Origin: Atrichornis clamosus
Taxonomy: Eukaryota > Chordata > Aves > Passeriformes > Menuridae
Assembly (NCBI GenBank): GCA_013400975.1
Contig: WBMZ01009446.1
Coordinates: 122,141-186,140, forward strand
Length of the DNA: 64,000 nt
Direction: 5' to 3'
Shown here: positions 38,774-49,955 of the stretch, in pieces
Position numbering within the stretch: the stretch's first letter is position 1
Layout of the letters: each line of letters starts with the position of its first letter
Translations under genes and position numbers: made by a program
The notes under the pieces: generated by a model
Told to the model about the DNA's origin: nothing
Databases searched by the model: none
The model's input: only the letters and a program-made list of their open reading frames with translations

Positions 38774-38939
38774 ACATCATGGCACAGTGCAGCTACACCT
38801 GGAGAAGCTCAGGTGCTAGAAACCCCTCTCTCCAGGGCAGCGTGAGGCCAGGCATGACTCCCACCGTGCCGACAGAGCTTAGGTGGCCTCTTCTGAAGTC
38901 TGTGCTGCTGGTCACGGTACCAGAGGCAGCGTGGTACAG
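38774..38939 (+). other. Candidate start-codon exon (MAQCSYTWRS...), unidentified
   Basis: CTGACCATGTGTCTCCACAG is a good acceptor ending at 38773. Five bases later ATCATGG gives a start codon with A at -3 and G at +4. The frame is open past a GTACAG followed by GTCAGC donor-like site at 38940 and closes at 39015 (78 codons if unspliced). The peptide begins MAQCSYTWRSSGARNPSLQG and resembles no family. The patch 38.77-39.47 kb is GC-richer than its surroundings and also has minus-strand frames (71 and 99 aa), which lowers the weight of any one frame. Confidence 0.15.
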
Positions 38940-40630
38940 GTCAGCACCAGCACAGCCGTGTAAAGCAGCTCTGTATGAAAATTTGCATATAACCAGCCTT
39001 TCAGACACCCCGTGAGGAACAGCACACTCAGGTTCTCTGTGTGTGCCTGAGGCTACTAAATCCTGCCAAGCCTGGGGAGGCTGTGAGCAGTCAGACTAGG
39101 CCCTTAACCTCAAGCTGGGATCTCAGGCTGCTTACTGGAGAGAGTTTAAGCACACCTAGCACCCTGAACACCCTGAACAAGAGAGCTTGTAAGCTTCCCA
39201 TTTAATGCATGAATGTATAAAGGCTGGCTTAGATCTAATACTGAACCTAAGCCAAACTCCTCCTGGCACCTGCTGAGGATGGCAGAGCAGAAACACCCTA
39301 TTTGGAGACAGCAGGAGACAGCCCTGGAGTCCAGGCAGGGCCAGAGCTGAGTCCTGAGTGGGAACCTTTTGTGCTGGCACAGGCTCTCTGACCAAGCTCG
39401 TCCAGCCTTTCACCTCGGGTGGGCACTGCAACCTCTCCACTGCCCAGACCAACACCTGTCCACTCTAGGAGCAGCTGCTATGGTCATACAAACAAAGTAT
39501 GCCAAGGTATGCAGAGTTTTCACACAGTAGCAAAGTTTGGTCGTTATGTGGTGTTAAGATTTTACCATACAAGAACAGAAAAAATTTAGTTTTACGTTGT
39601 GATTGACAAAGAGCAGGTTTTCCCAGTACAGCTAAAATTACTTGCCAGTGATTTGTACTTTCCTAGAAAACATTTTTCATGTTTTTCCTGGATAAATTAT
39701 TAACGCCAAAAAAAGCTAAAAAATAACATTTAGGTTAATTTTGAAACACAGTATTAAATACTAAAATTGAGTATCACTAAAATTAAGCCTCATTTAATAA
39801 GGCACAAATGATTATGGCAACATGTTCAGGACTCACTTAACCACCTTCTTACTCTGAAATCACCACCATTGGGGAAGAGTAGATTTCTGTATGAAAGATC
39901 AAGCCAGAACAACACTGATAAGAGTATACACTGATAAGCAAATGTTTTCAGTACCAAACAAATTTTCTGTAATCGTAAATAAAATCCCACATAGTGTGGA
40001 TAATACTATGAACTCTAACACAAGCACAACCATAAAGCTTAAAGCCAGTTTTCTCAGAGTTCCAGAATCCAGTGGATCACAGGCAGGTATAGATCAGACA
40101 GTATAATTGTTACGATCTTTATACCAGCCAAACTGCCTTTTTTTTGGTAGATTAATAATCTCCTCAAAACCAAGCAAAACACACATTACTAACTTAATGT
40201 TAAATTCATCTTCATGGTGAGTGTTAACAATGGACTTCTATAAACTTGCCATTGTTCTGGGCATTTCAGTTGTGACTGTCAACTCTGTGGATGCAGGAAT
40301 TTTGTAATAAACGTTACGACAGGTAATGGACCAAGTATAAATGGATGTGTCTTTACATGCAAACACCTAGGGATGTACACAAAAATTTTGGTGCTGATGA
40401 GTCTGTGCATATGGAAAGAGCAACTGACTGGAATCTAAGGGAATTAGTGAGAATGACTAAAAAAAGTTTGAAATAAATATCATCTTCCGCTTCTGTGAAC
40501 TCCAAGCTTTGCTGAATTCACATGTAAGCATTTCTGTTCATTCAGGCCTCCATATTCAGTACCAAGAATAAAGCCTTTAACTGCCTTCGGAGACAAGAAT
40601 TTAGTTCTTACTACAGTCAAAAGAACAAAT
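38940..40630. other. GC-richer patch, then AT-rich unique DNA
   Basis: The GC-richer patch continues to about 39470. It includes a tiny tandem duplication (CACCCTGAACACCCTGAACA, near 39160) and a TATA-like TGTATAAAGG. After it, ordinary AT-rich sequence runs up to the CR1 piece. I cannot assign the patch to a repeat family. Confidence 0.4.
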
Positions 40631-40790
40631 CATAGAATCACAGAATGGTTTGGGTTGCAAGGGACCTCCAAGATTAATCATCTCCAACCTCCCTAACTAT
40701 GGGCAGATATGCCACCTATTAGATGAGTCTGCTCAGGGCCCCATCCAACCTGGCCTTGAACACTTCTAGGGATGGAGCATTAGAAGGGAG
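40631..40790 (-). mobile_element. CR1 3'-end fragment
   Basis: On the plus strand it begins CATAGAATCACAGAATGGTT, TGGGTTGCAAGGGACCTCCA and AGATTAATCATCTCCAACCT, then CAGGGCCCCATCCAACCTGG and CTTGAACACTTCTAGGGATG. This is the classical reverse complement of a CR1 3' UTR, including the octamer-type tail at the left. It is a short 5'-truncated copy that looks fairly well preserved. Confidence 0.95.
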
Positions 40791-42959
40791 AGAAAGGGTA
40801 AATACCTCATTCAGACTATATTCCATGTATCCAAGTGATGCTCACCATTCCCCCCTGCCCAGCTCAAAACTAGGTGACTGTTTGAACCGGTTTAGAAGTG
40901 ATCAGCAGGGATGATTACAATCACTAAATGATTTCTGAAAAGCAGATAGTCATTTGCCCTTAATCTTCAGGCCATCACAAAGGTCGTTACCTTAGGAGGG
41001 ACAAGAAGAGATAAGGTGACAGATAACATATAATGGTTGTGTAGGAATGGACTTTGTAATTTGTTTATTTTTTTCAAATACAGGATATAGTGAACTTTAC
41101 ATGGAAGTTCTTCACTACACTTAGATACAAAATCTGCAACAAAGCCTACAAATGTGAAGTGACTCATCACATGAAGTGTAAGTGAGCCAGGACACAGGAC
41201 CCTGTGAACAACAGAAACTTGCAAAGGTTCACAAAATAATAAGACAAATGAAGTAAAGAAAGTATTGGAGGATAATTTTTTTAATGCCCAACAACCAACT
41301 GAACAAAATCCACTCCAATTCAGAAAACTGCCAAGATGAAAAACTGTGAAGTGCATTACATATTCTTCCTGGCTCTCATGTCCTCTCAGGCACCCAGTGT
41401 CAGACCCCAATCACAGTGATAGTGGGACTGTTGCTCTGATGCTTACTCCTACCTTACCGACAGAAACAGGAAAAAATTCAGGGTGTAGGTTCCTGTGCTA
41501 GCGGCAGAGAAGTTTACCACCATGTTCCTCACACCTATAGTGAAGTTAGTTATATTAATTATCACTAGCATAAGAGTGTTTGGTCAAAAAAACCTCACTT
41601 TAACTGAAAGCCAATAGTCCAGTCCACAGAAAACCATGAAAACAGGAAAGTATCTCACCAGGAGAGGAATGGTGTTGACCACTAGATCTACACAAGAATC
41701 GTGGTTAATTTTTGCCCACTGAAGTCTGGGTGGCTCTTTGCCCAGCTCAGACTCACAGGAGCTCTGCTGCCCTTGCACAGGCCAAGTCACACCTGGGCAG
41801 CTCAAGCAGATGAACAGGGCCCTGTGCTGTCACGGAACAAGCAAGGACTTGGGGAGATTTTATTCTAGCTTGCTTCTCTCACAGAAGGCCCGACAACTGC
41901 TCCCAGATGGTGAATTAGGGCTCTGTCTCATAAAACAGATCTTGTCTGACCTAAATTTGTGATGTAACACAAGATGTAGGTGAGAACCCTTGGAGAGTAA
42001 GAAAGCAGTAAAGGGGAAGTGCCACAAGCCTGTTTTCTGGGACAGAACCAAAACAAAGTATCATTTCCTTATGCCTGAACTTCTGCATCTCCAGGCAGGA
42101 CAGCCTCAGTTCCCCTCTGTTCACAGATACTTCCAAAAGGGAGTTTCACATCCATCCCCATCTTATGCATTTATGATTTTTCAGAAGCCAATGGGTAGAA
42201 TAATTTAACCCCTTTCGATGAACACACAAGACCATTTAAGTCAATCAACTCAAAAATTTACTATCAGTGCAAGTGTGTAAGATTGACCTTAAGGATAAAT
42301 TGCAGATTCAACATTATTTCTAACTGTACCCAAGACATCTCAGTTCAGAAGATGAACTTTACATACAGTCTGACTTAAATTTAAAAAAAAGAGACTGGCT
42401 CTAACAGACATAAATCAACTACAAAAATTAAGATTTTTAAATCTTCTAAAATTTTTTTTTTAAGAAATCAAGATTTAGTTAGAACAGATAATTGCTCTCA
42501 TAGCCAAATAAAAATTATAATGAGCAAGTAACACCTAGGGGGAATATGAATTTAATAGTTCATCTCCTAATCAAGGTTGTCTTGTAAGTTTTGTTGTATT
42601 TCATTTCACTTGTATTTTAATGAAATTCACAGCACAGCCTGTTAAGACTGAAATAGGTTACTGTGCTGAGATTAACTGCCTCAGGGAAACGGGAAAAAAG
42701 AGCTGGGACAGACTCCTCTTCAGTAGTGCATCGTGCTGCCTTCATCTGTCAGCTCGATTCTCTACCAGCATGTCTGCGATCACAGAGATGGTGCTACAAC
42801 AGCCTGTTATACATTTAATGAATTCAGCCCAGGAAAAGAATATGGGAGAACTTTCCATTGTGTTTTAATTGCATATTTCTTTGATAAGAAAGAGACTGAG
42901 GGAAAATCTCTCACACATGAGGCTACTGCCTTAGAGACAATGTGGACTCTTTATACTCC
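40791..42959. other. Unique DNA with overlapping short frames
   Basis: Apart from the exon-like segment at 41084-41177, this stretch has only short overlapping frames on both strands around 41584-42208 and 42620-42868, none recognisable. A small AT hairpin (AAGATTT, two bases, AAATCTT) lies at 42430-42445. Confidence 0.45.
41084..41177 (+). other. Candidate internal exon, unidentified
   Basis: TTATTTTTTTCAAATACAG (acceptor) precedes 41084, and ATGAAGT followed by GTAAGT (full-consensus donor) ends the 94-nt segment. Only one frame is open throughout. It begins DIVNFTWKFFTTLRYKICNK and ends with paired histidines, faintly like a zinc-finger linker, but it does not fit the C2H2 spacing. The opposite strand holds a 147-codon frame (40967-41410), which is probably chance. 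Confidence 0.15.
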
Positions 42960-44062
42960 CTTTCAAAGTATATAAACATGATCCTGAAAGCAACAGTGCA
43001 ACAGGGGGTGAAAGATGCCACACGAGCAACACCAGACACTTCAGACTACCCTGAGTTCAACACCCTTAGGGCAATGAGGAGGGCACACAGCAAGCTCAGT
43101 GCCCTGGACTTCAGGAGAGCAGATTTTGGCCTCTTCAGAGAGCTGCTTGGTAGAGTACCATGGGATAAAGCCCTGGGGGGAAGAGGGGCCTAAGAAAGCT
43201 GGTTAATATTCAAAGATCTTGTCCTCCAAACTCAGAAGTAATGCATCCCAACAAAGAGGGCGAAAACATCCGGAGGTCTGCATGGATGAATAAGGAGCTC
43301 CTGGACAAACTCAAATACTCAAAAAGGAAGCCTACAGAGAGTGAAAGCAGGGACTGGTAGCCTGGGAGGAATACAAACAAATTGTCCAAGCAACCAGGGA
43401 CCAGGTTAGGAAAGTTAAAACCCTAATAGAATTAAATTTGTCCAGGGCAACAAAAAAAGCTTCTATAGGTATGTCCACAACAAAAGGAAGATTAAGGAAA
43501 ATGTGGACCCTCTCCAGAAGGAAATAGGAGACCTGGTTACCTGGTTTATAGAGAAGGCTGAGGTCCTCAATGACTGTTTTGCCTCGATCTTCACTGGCAA
43601 CTGCTCCAAGCACATCGCCCAAGCCACAGAGGGCAAAGGCAGGGACTGGGAGAATGAAGATTCACCCACTGTAGGAGAAGACCAGGTTTGAGACCATTTA
43701 AAGCACCAAAAGGTGCACGAGTCTATGGGACTTGATGCAATCAATCTACAGGCCCTAGGAAACCAGCGGATGGAGTTGCTGAGCCACTATCCATCATATT
43801 TGAGAAGTAATGACAGTCTTATGAGGTTCCCACTGACAGGGAAAGGGGAAACATAATCCCCATTTTTAAGAGAGGGAAAAAGAAAGAACCATAGAACTAC
43901 AAACTAATCTCACCTCTGTGCCTGGCAGGATCATGGGGCAGATACTCCTGGAAACTGTGCTTAGGCACATGGAGAATAAGGTGATTGGTGACAGCCAACA
44001 TGGCTTCTCTAAGAGCAAATTGTGCCTAACAAGTCTGATGGCTTTCTGTAATGTTACAATGC
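42960..44062 (+). mobile_element. CR1 fragment lacking its 3' end
   Basis: Plus-strand CR1 ORF2 covering the linker after the endonuclease and the first half of the reverse transcriptase. Landmarks in order are DFRRADFGLFRELLGRVPWD (about 43110-43165), a WMNKELLDKLK-like block (about 43283-43315), [17 protein letters not shown] (about 43551-43605), [18 protein letters not shown], a KSMG-D block (about 43719-43740), and [19 protein letters not shown] (about 43993-44050). Homology then stops. The expected KAFD, catalytic FADD and 3' UTR never follow. The left limit is approximate. Several frameshifts and stops are present. Confidence 0.9.
43000..44050 (+). pseudogene. CR1 ORF2 remnant (linker and N-terminal reverse transcriptase)
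   Basis: Coding relic inside the CR1 fragment above. Three plus-strand pieces can be read: 42942-43193, 43503-43691 and 43918-44112. They are separated by stops and indels, for example after GGRGA at about 43193 and after EDQV at about 43691. The catalytic half of the reverse transcriptase is absent. Frames on the minus strand here (43332-43744) are shadows. Confidence 0.85.
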
Positions 44063-47000
44063 AAAGGTATTTTCTTGTTCTCAACTTTAGTTTTGTCATC
44101 ACGACAATTTAATTCTCTCCATGTGGTTTTCCTGTCTTTTTTTTTCCATAGTTTTCTAGTCTGCAGACTATTTCTTGTCTCAGTACAGATGAAAATATTT
44201 TTAATTCTTCACTTCTTCCACACTGCTCTTTGAAAGAAATCTTTTGCTGTCTTGCCACTGCCAGTCATTTATCATCCCTTGAGAGCTCTGAGGTTTAATT
44301 TTCTGGTCACCTCCAACTGTCTGTCCTTTCTTACTGTCCTGCCCAATGAAACCCTGACACACGGACTAGTGAAAGGAGGGAAGAAATACAGAACAAAAAC
44401 GGCTATTTGCAATTTACTGAAAACCTGACTCATGAGAAGAAAATACACACCCAAAAGACTACATTATAGCAAGGAATTACTGCCAGTCCAACTCAGCACG
44501 TAACAACCAATGCACTGCAAAACCAGAAAAGCCACTAGATATGTAAGTATTTAAGAAGAAGTCTGAATCAGTCAGCTTTCTCAACATGACTACACAGAAA
44601 GGCAATGTTGTAGGCTGCCCCGAAGTTACAGCTATTTTGATACGAGAAAAGGCTGGAAATGCATTTAGAAGCCAAGCATGTTCATTGAGAGCACTGAGTC
44701 ATACCACCCTCTCACTGGCTGCAGGCTCTGCTCCACAGTCTGAGCTGCCACTTTCCCCACCTCTACAGCCTGTTTTTGTGACCTGGCAGCTGCTCACATT
44801 CCCAAAACAATACACTGTCACTCCACAGACAACTTGCCATTTTGGAAATTTGATATATTTTAGTTCTGCTTTAATGATGCAAATGTAAGTAACATTTGAT
44901 AATGGAATGAGCTAAGAATGACCTCATCTTCAATTGTCACCATATATTGAATCAGCAACTCAAGCAGGACAAGTGTTTGTATAAAAATTATACAAAACTG
45001 TGACTATTGTTAAATGATTATATCTCTGGAGAGAGAAGTCACATGCTTTTGAATCGTGCATTTATACCATAAGTAATTAAAACCATAATTGTAAGTCAGT
45101 TCAACCATTTTATAAAAAGGTTTTTTCAAAAGCTGAATTGAGCATTAAAGATGTTTTGCTGTTAAATATGGAAAAATCAGCTATCAGACTTCCATTTACT
45201 TTATTTAAAAATAATTTAAAACCCTAACACATAATACAGTAACAATGCAGAAACAGAAGAGGATGTTTTCATGCATATTTTGTATACATATCTGATATTT
45301 ACAGTACAACTCTGTACTGTACAACAGCCATGTCTGCATCTGGTGTGTAATGTTTGTCCTCCTTCAAAAACCTCTTTTCTCCCCCAAACCTCAGAGAAAA
45401 AGAAAAGTCTATAGTCACACTGGGAAACAGTTTTGAAAACAGTCTTTCAGTCCTCTCTTCTCTCTCATGTATAGAAATTGTTACTTCTCTAATTAGAAAT
45501 AACACATGTACATTTAATAGATGGCTAAGTAGACAGAGGTCTAAAAAACTGGCTTTAGGATACAAATACTTTCTCACTAAGACTCACCAAAACCCATCAT
45601 GAATTAATAGAGTCCACCTTCTGTTTTCTCAAAATGATTATGGAAGAGATCATATTAAAGATACCACATTCCAGTCAAAAAGGAAAAAAATAAAGACTTT
45701 CTGCTAAATATTCCCTCTCTTGCAATACATTTAGCACTTCTATTATGCAGAGATACTAGGTTTTGCTCACATCTCTGACAAAAGGACTGGAGTAAGCAAT
45801 GATCTGCAAATTAATTTATATTAGCTTGTCACCATTAACAAGCTCAAACATAAAGACAGCTAAATATGCTTGTGCAGAGACTTCCTAAATGCAAGAGAGA
45901 CCAACATCAGCTAGACACACACTTACCATTTCCGACTGACTGTGGCATAGCTCTACTAATCAGAGAGATGAATGGATACGCAGTCTGTCAGAAAAGGGAA
46001 CAAAGACCTGTGGCTACAGGCAAAAAGCTCCCTGCTCACTGGGTTAGGATGCTTCATTTGCATTATTTGAAGCAAAACAGCTCTTGTCAGGAGGTTTTTG
46101 ACCACCCATTCTCTTTTATTTCACAGTGGAATTAGGTGATATTATCTATAGCTAATTGTTTCGATTCTTAGAACAGGCTGAGCAAGCAGTAACACAGGCT
46201 GGGCCACACTGGTTTAACACAGCTTTGGAAAACAAGGCTAGATCATCACCCTACTCACATCCGCAGCGTAAAACAATCCTGCGTCCTTTTGGTCAGAGTG
46301 CCATGTCAGCCTCTTCGAGGAAAGACTGCATCCAGGAGGATCAGACTCAGCATTAGAACTTAAGCTTTCTAGAGCCGCCAGACCCTTGGTTCCACCTCCC
46401 CAGGTGGACAAGAATTCTTCTGCTTTTGGAGGAAACAGTTCAGTTTATGTACTAGTGTGAGATGCTGGTAGTGGAGAACTTGCTAGACATGTGCTCATCT
46501 CTGCTAACTCACTGCTGAACAACACCCTGACAATTTCTGGCTCATTTGTACCAATGAGCTGTCACCATTTCTCTTTGTCATTTAAAAGAGTTTATGGGGT
46601 AAAGACATGGTGGAGGTGTCAGATGTCACTCCGAAGTTATACCTATTACACAGCTGTATATGTTTGCCCTCTCCCTGTATCAGTCCAAAGAAAAGGAAAT
46701 AACTTCTGACTCAAGGACATCAAATCTCCCCTTTGCACCATGCTTCCTTCACACTAGGCTTGCCTGTGGCACATGTGCTCTGCAGATTGCTCAGATCAAC
46801 CAAAAGGCAGCATGGAGGGTAAGGAGGAGCCTACTGGAGCACAAAGCAGAGCCAACACCTGTAGCTCAACAGGCACGAGAGAAAGGGGCCATCTCTTCCA
46901 GCAGCACTCTCACTTCAGGAAGCAATCACTGCTGTTCTTCAGTTCCATCCCAATATTGTTTCCCACCCATTCCCCTCGTGCACATTTCAGGGTACATACT

Positions 47001-49854
47001 GTAAAATCCAAGAACTCCTGCTAATCCCATCTATTCAAGAGCACAGATGTAAAAGCCATGCAGAACACTGGTATGTCCTTGATCAGGCTGTCATTTAAGA
47101 GCTGAGCAGACACTGTCTCCAGGACTAATTCCTGCCTGCTTGAAACACAGGGGTACAGGGAAAGCTGAGCGTTGCAGGAAGCCAAGGGCTTTCTTGGCTG
47201 CTTCCTTGATATTTAAGGAACATCAAACTTCATATCCCATTGTATTTTTATCTCTTTGAACATAAATTGTATGTAATCACCTAAAAGGAGCTTTTCTTAA
47301 GGTGCCTTCCAGACAATTTTTACCAGAAATTATCACCATCCTAAAATCCTGAAAGTCAGCATCCATTTCTCAGGTCTCAAAAATAATCATCATCCCCTGC
47401 TGTGGAGCACATCAGTATCTATCTGAATACTCTCCAGAAATGGCAGATGGAGACTACAGGAATTTATCTTCTAAAAGGACAGGCTCTAATTATTTCCCTA
47501 ACATTCAAAATCCTTATGGCCTGCAGCATTTGGGAGGTATATTTTGGTGCTCATAGAACATAGTTCCAGAGAAATGAAACCTAAGCCGATGGGAAAACCA
47601 TCTAGTACTAAGAGATATGAACACAAGTCACACAACACAAGAACCTTTATTATTTAAAATAGAAAGAAGAAATCATCTACATGCAAAGTACAGGGGTTTT
47701 TTTCTTGCATATTATGTGCAATACTAACACTTCACAAGTGCTTAAATCTTTTTTTTTCCCTCTCTTAAGTTTCTACTTTTTCTTCCTTGACCTGTATATA
47801 TTAACTGTACCTTGTAATGAAGGAAATGCTGCCAAATGTTTCCCTGGGTAAAACACTACGGCAATAAAGATTTGGAAGAAATCCTGAATGAAACCAGGAA
47901 TAACTTCTGTGAAATACAAAAACTGAAATCACTCTGAGGGGGACAAAAAGGCATCCTTCCAGTTAAGTCTGTTAATAAGGAACCTTGGCTGCTGAGTACA
48001 TCAAACAATTTAGCTTTCCAAGAGGAAACATTACCATTGAAAGATATTTTCTTAGCCTGTCTAGCAGGGAGTGGCATATTGCAGGCATTCAGAGCATAAA
48101 GCAATGACAACAATGCAGAGTCAGATGAAGTTGTTCCGTGCCAGCTGTGTAAGCTTCCTGAAATTTCATTCACCTAAAGGTCAAGAGCTTGTGGTACTGT
48201 GCATATGAGGACTTTGAGAAATTATTTGGAGTTCAAGTGCCTGTAAGTCTTTCCTTGTGGTTCATTACAAAGCTAACACTTCACTGCAATGTGACATGTT
48301 GTCCACTCATATTCTGCGGTGCAGTAAATGCATTTGGTCTTTCCTGCTGGTTTTGAAATAAAGTAGCTTTCTGCTGTAGGAAAAGCATCATGGGGATATG
48401 ATGGATACGGCAATTTCTGATTTTACCTACACAAATCAGATTGTTTGTAACAATCCCAACTGGAGAAGCTATCTACCTTGAAAGTTATTTAAAAAATCAT
48501 CACAATTTGGATTTTCAATACATTTTTTAAATTAAAAAATTGAAGTCATCTACCCTGAAAATATCAAGGATTTGGAAAACAGTATTCTGCCAAGCCTAAT
48601 CCTAATGTGCTCGGTTTTAAAAAAACATACATAACCCAGCAAAATGTAGCCTCTGGCTTAAAAACAATCCTGTATTAAAGCCATAGGTAATCTGTCTTAC
48701 ATAATGCTATTTGCATTTTGTAATCCTGTTAAAAATACTTGTGACATCAAATCAATGTCTTCTAATCACAAATGCAACATCCAAACAAGGACTCATGTAG
48801 CAGAGCTGGTTTGGGGTTTTTTCTTTATTTTATGAATAGTCCTTGTAGTATTTATGGTATACATAAAGAGCACAGTGGTATGAATTGAATTAGTATTTTA
48901 GTACAAATATAAATTAAATTAGAGAATTATCATCACTTATCCTAGAAAATTAAACTAGAGCCTACTGTTTCAGTTTGGTGAATTACTCGCATCTGTGGGG
49001 TGGGGTGGAATGGTAACGCAGAGTTTTGCCACTAATAAAACAGATTATAACTTTATGGTAGGAAGATAATATTAAACCTTATGCTAACTCACCTTATCCC
49101 ACTTAAATTCTGAACAACAATTCAGTTTGTAGCATAAAAAAAGCCCCAGAGTGTAAGCAGATACCCAAATACACTGCACAGGTCCCAGTTCAGCCTTAGA
49201 ATTTCCTAGAGAGTCGACTTCATTCACCCAGCTGTGCACACAGCACATGTTCTGGCTAGATGAACACTTATCTTTGGTTTAACACTCTACAGCTCTCTAA
49301 GCAGAGGTGATTAAGAACCTGCAGTCTGTAAGAGTTCTCTTGAAGAACTGCAGAAGTCAGATGTGATGGGGATCGCAACTACTGAGAAGCAGAAGCAGTG
49401 ATAATCCTGCCCACTTCCTCCTCAGTCGGGTGGTTAGAGCACATACTTAAGGATGGGAGATCCAACTTCAGGCTCCACACGAGAAGAGCTGACTGAGCAG
49501 GGCTGCTGATGGTTTATTACAGAATACAGGAGGTATTATAATCTGGCATGCAATCTCTGCCAACCATTCGTTCCCTGTTGCACAGGGGCTCAGGGCAGAT
49601 GGAAATTTTCATGTAGCACACTCTGTGTCCTGGCAATTAGAACTCAGAGAGCGCAGAAGTGACTGAGATCCCATGAAGCCTAGCAAAAAAAAAGGAAAAG
49701 AAAAAAAGACTCAATCAGGATCTCCCACTTCTGTGACCCAGCCACTGAGTGGAGGGGGGAAGTAAAAGCTGTTCTTTCTTCCAATAGGTCTGAAATGTCT
49801 GCCCACAGAAGAACTACAGACAGACTTGTTCTGAAATGGACAGAAGACATCAGA
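44063..49854. other. Unique AT-rich DNA with a GC-richer patch at 46.0-47.0 kb
   Basis: No recognised gene. Overlapping plus-strand frames of 66-114 codons at 45866-47024 lie in a slightly GC-richer patch. They resemble no family and have no clear start or splice context. A possible tRNA-derived SINE relic at 49423-49476 is listed separately. Confidence 0.45.
49423..49476 (+). mobile_element. Possible relic of an ancient tRNA-derived SINE
   Basis: CAGTCGGGTGGTTAGAGCAC resembles an A-box region, and about 15 nt later GGGAGATCCAACTTCAGGCT resembles a decayed B-box region. This is the arrangement seen in old MIR-like amniote SINEs (family recalled, not checked). About 240 bp on, in inverse orientation (49711-49752), GGATCTCCCACTTCTGTGAC and CCAGCCACTGAG share the GGGAGATCC and CTCAGT blocks. 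Divergence is too high for a firm call. Confidence 0.3.
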
Positions 49855-49955
49855 ATAATTAGAGAGTAGTTAAGGTTGCAAGGGATTTCAGGAAGTCAGC
49901 CGGTTTAAATACCTGTCTCCCACTCTGTTCAGCACAGGAACAAACTCAAAGTTAG
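49855..49955 (-). mobile_element. Possible small CR1 3'-end scrap
   Basis: On the plus strand, AGTTAAGGTTGCAAGGGATT, CAGGAAGTCAGCCGGTTTAA and ACTCTGTTCAGCACAGGAAC follow the order of a reverse-complemented CR1 3' UTR (tail, GGTTG-AAGGGA, GG-AGTCA, then the CTGTTCAGCACAGG block). It is short and worn, and its edges are approximate. Confidence 0.55.

Noticed and set aside
40967..41410. 147-codon minus-strand frame, the longest outside CR1 and the CpG island
   Set aside because: No domain resemblance, a composition dominated by F, L, S, V and C as expected for the reverse strand of AT-rich DNA, and no acceptor or promoter context.
43332..43744. Minus-strand frames of 93-96 codons
   Set aside because: Antisense shadows of the CR1 fragment at 42960-44062.
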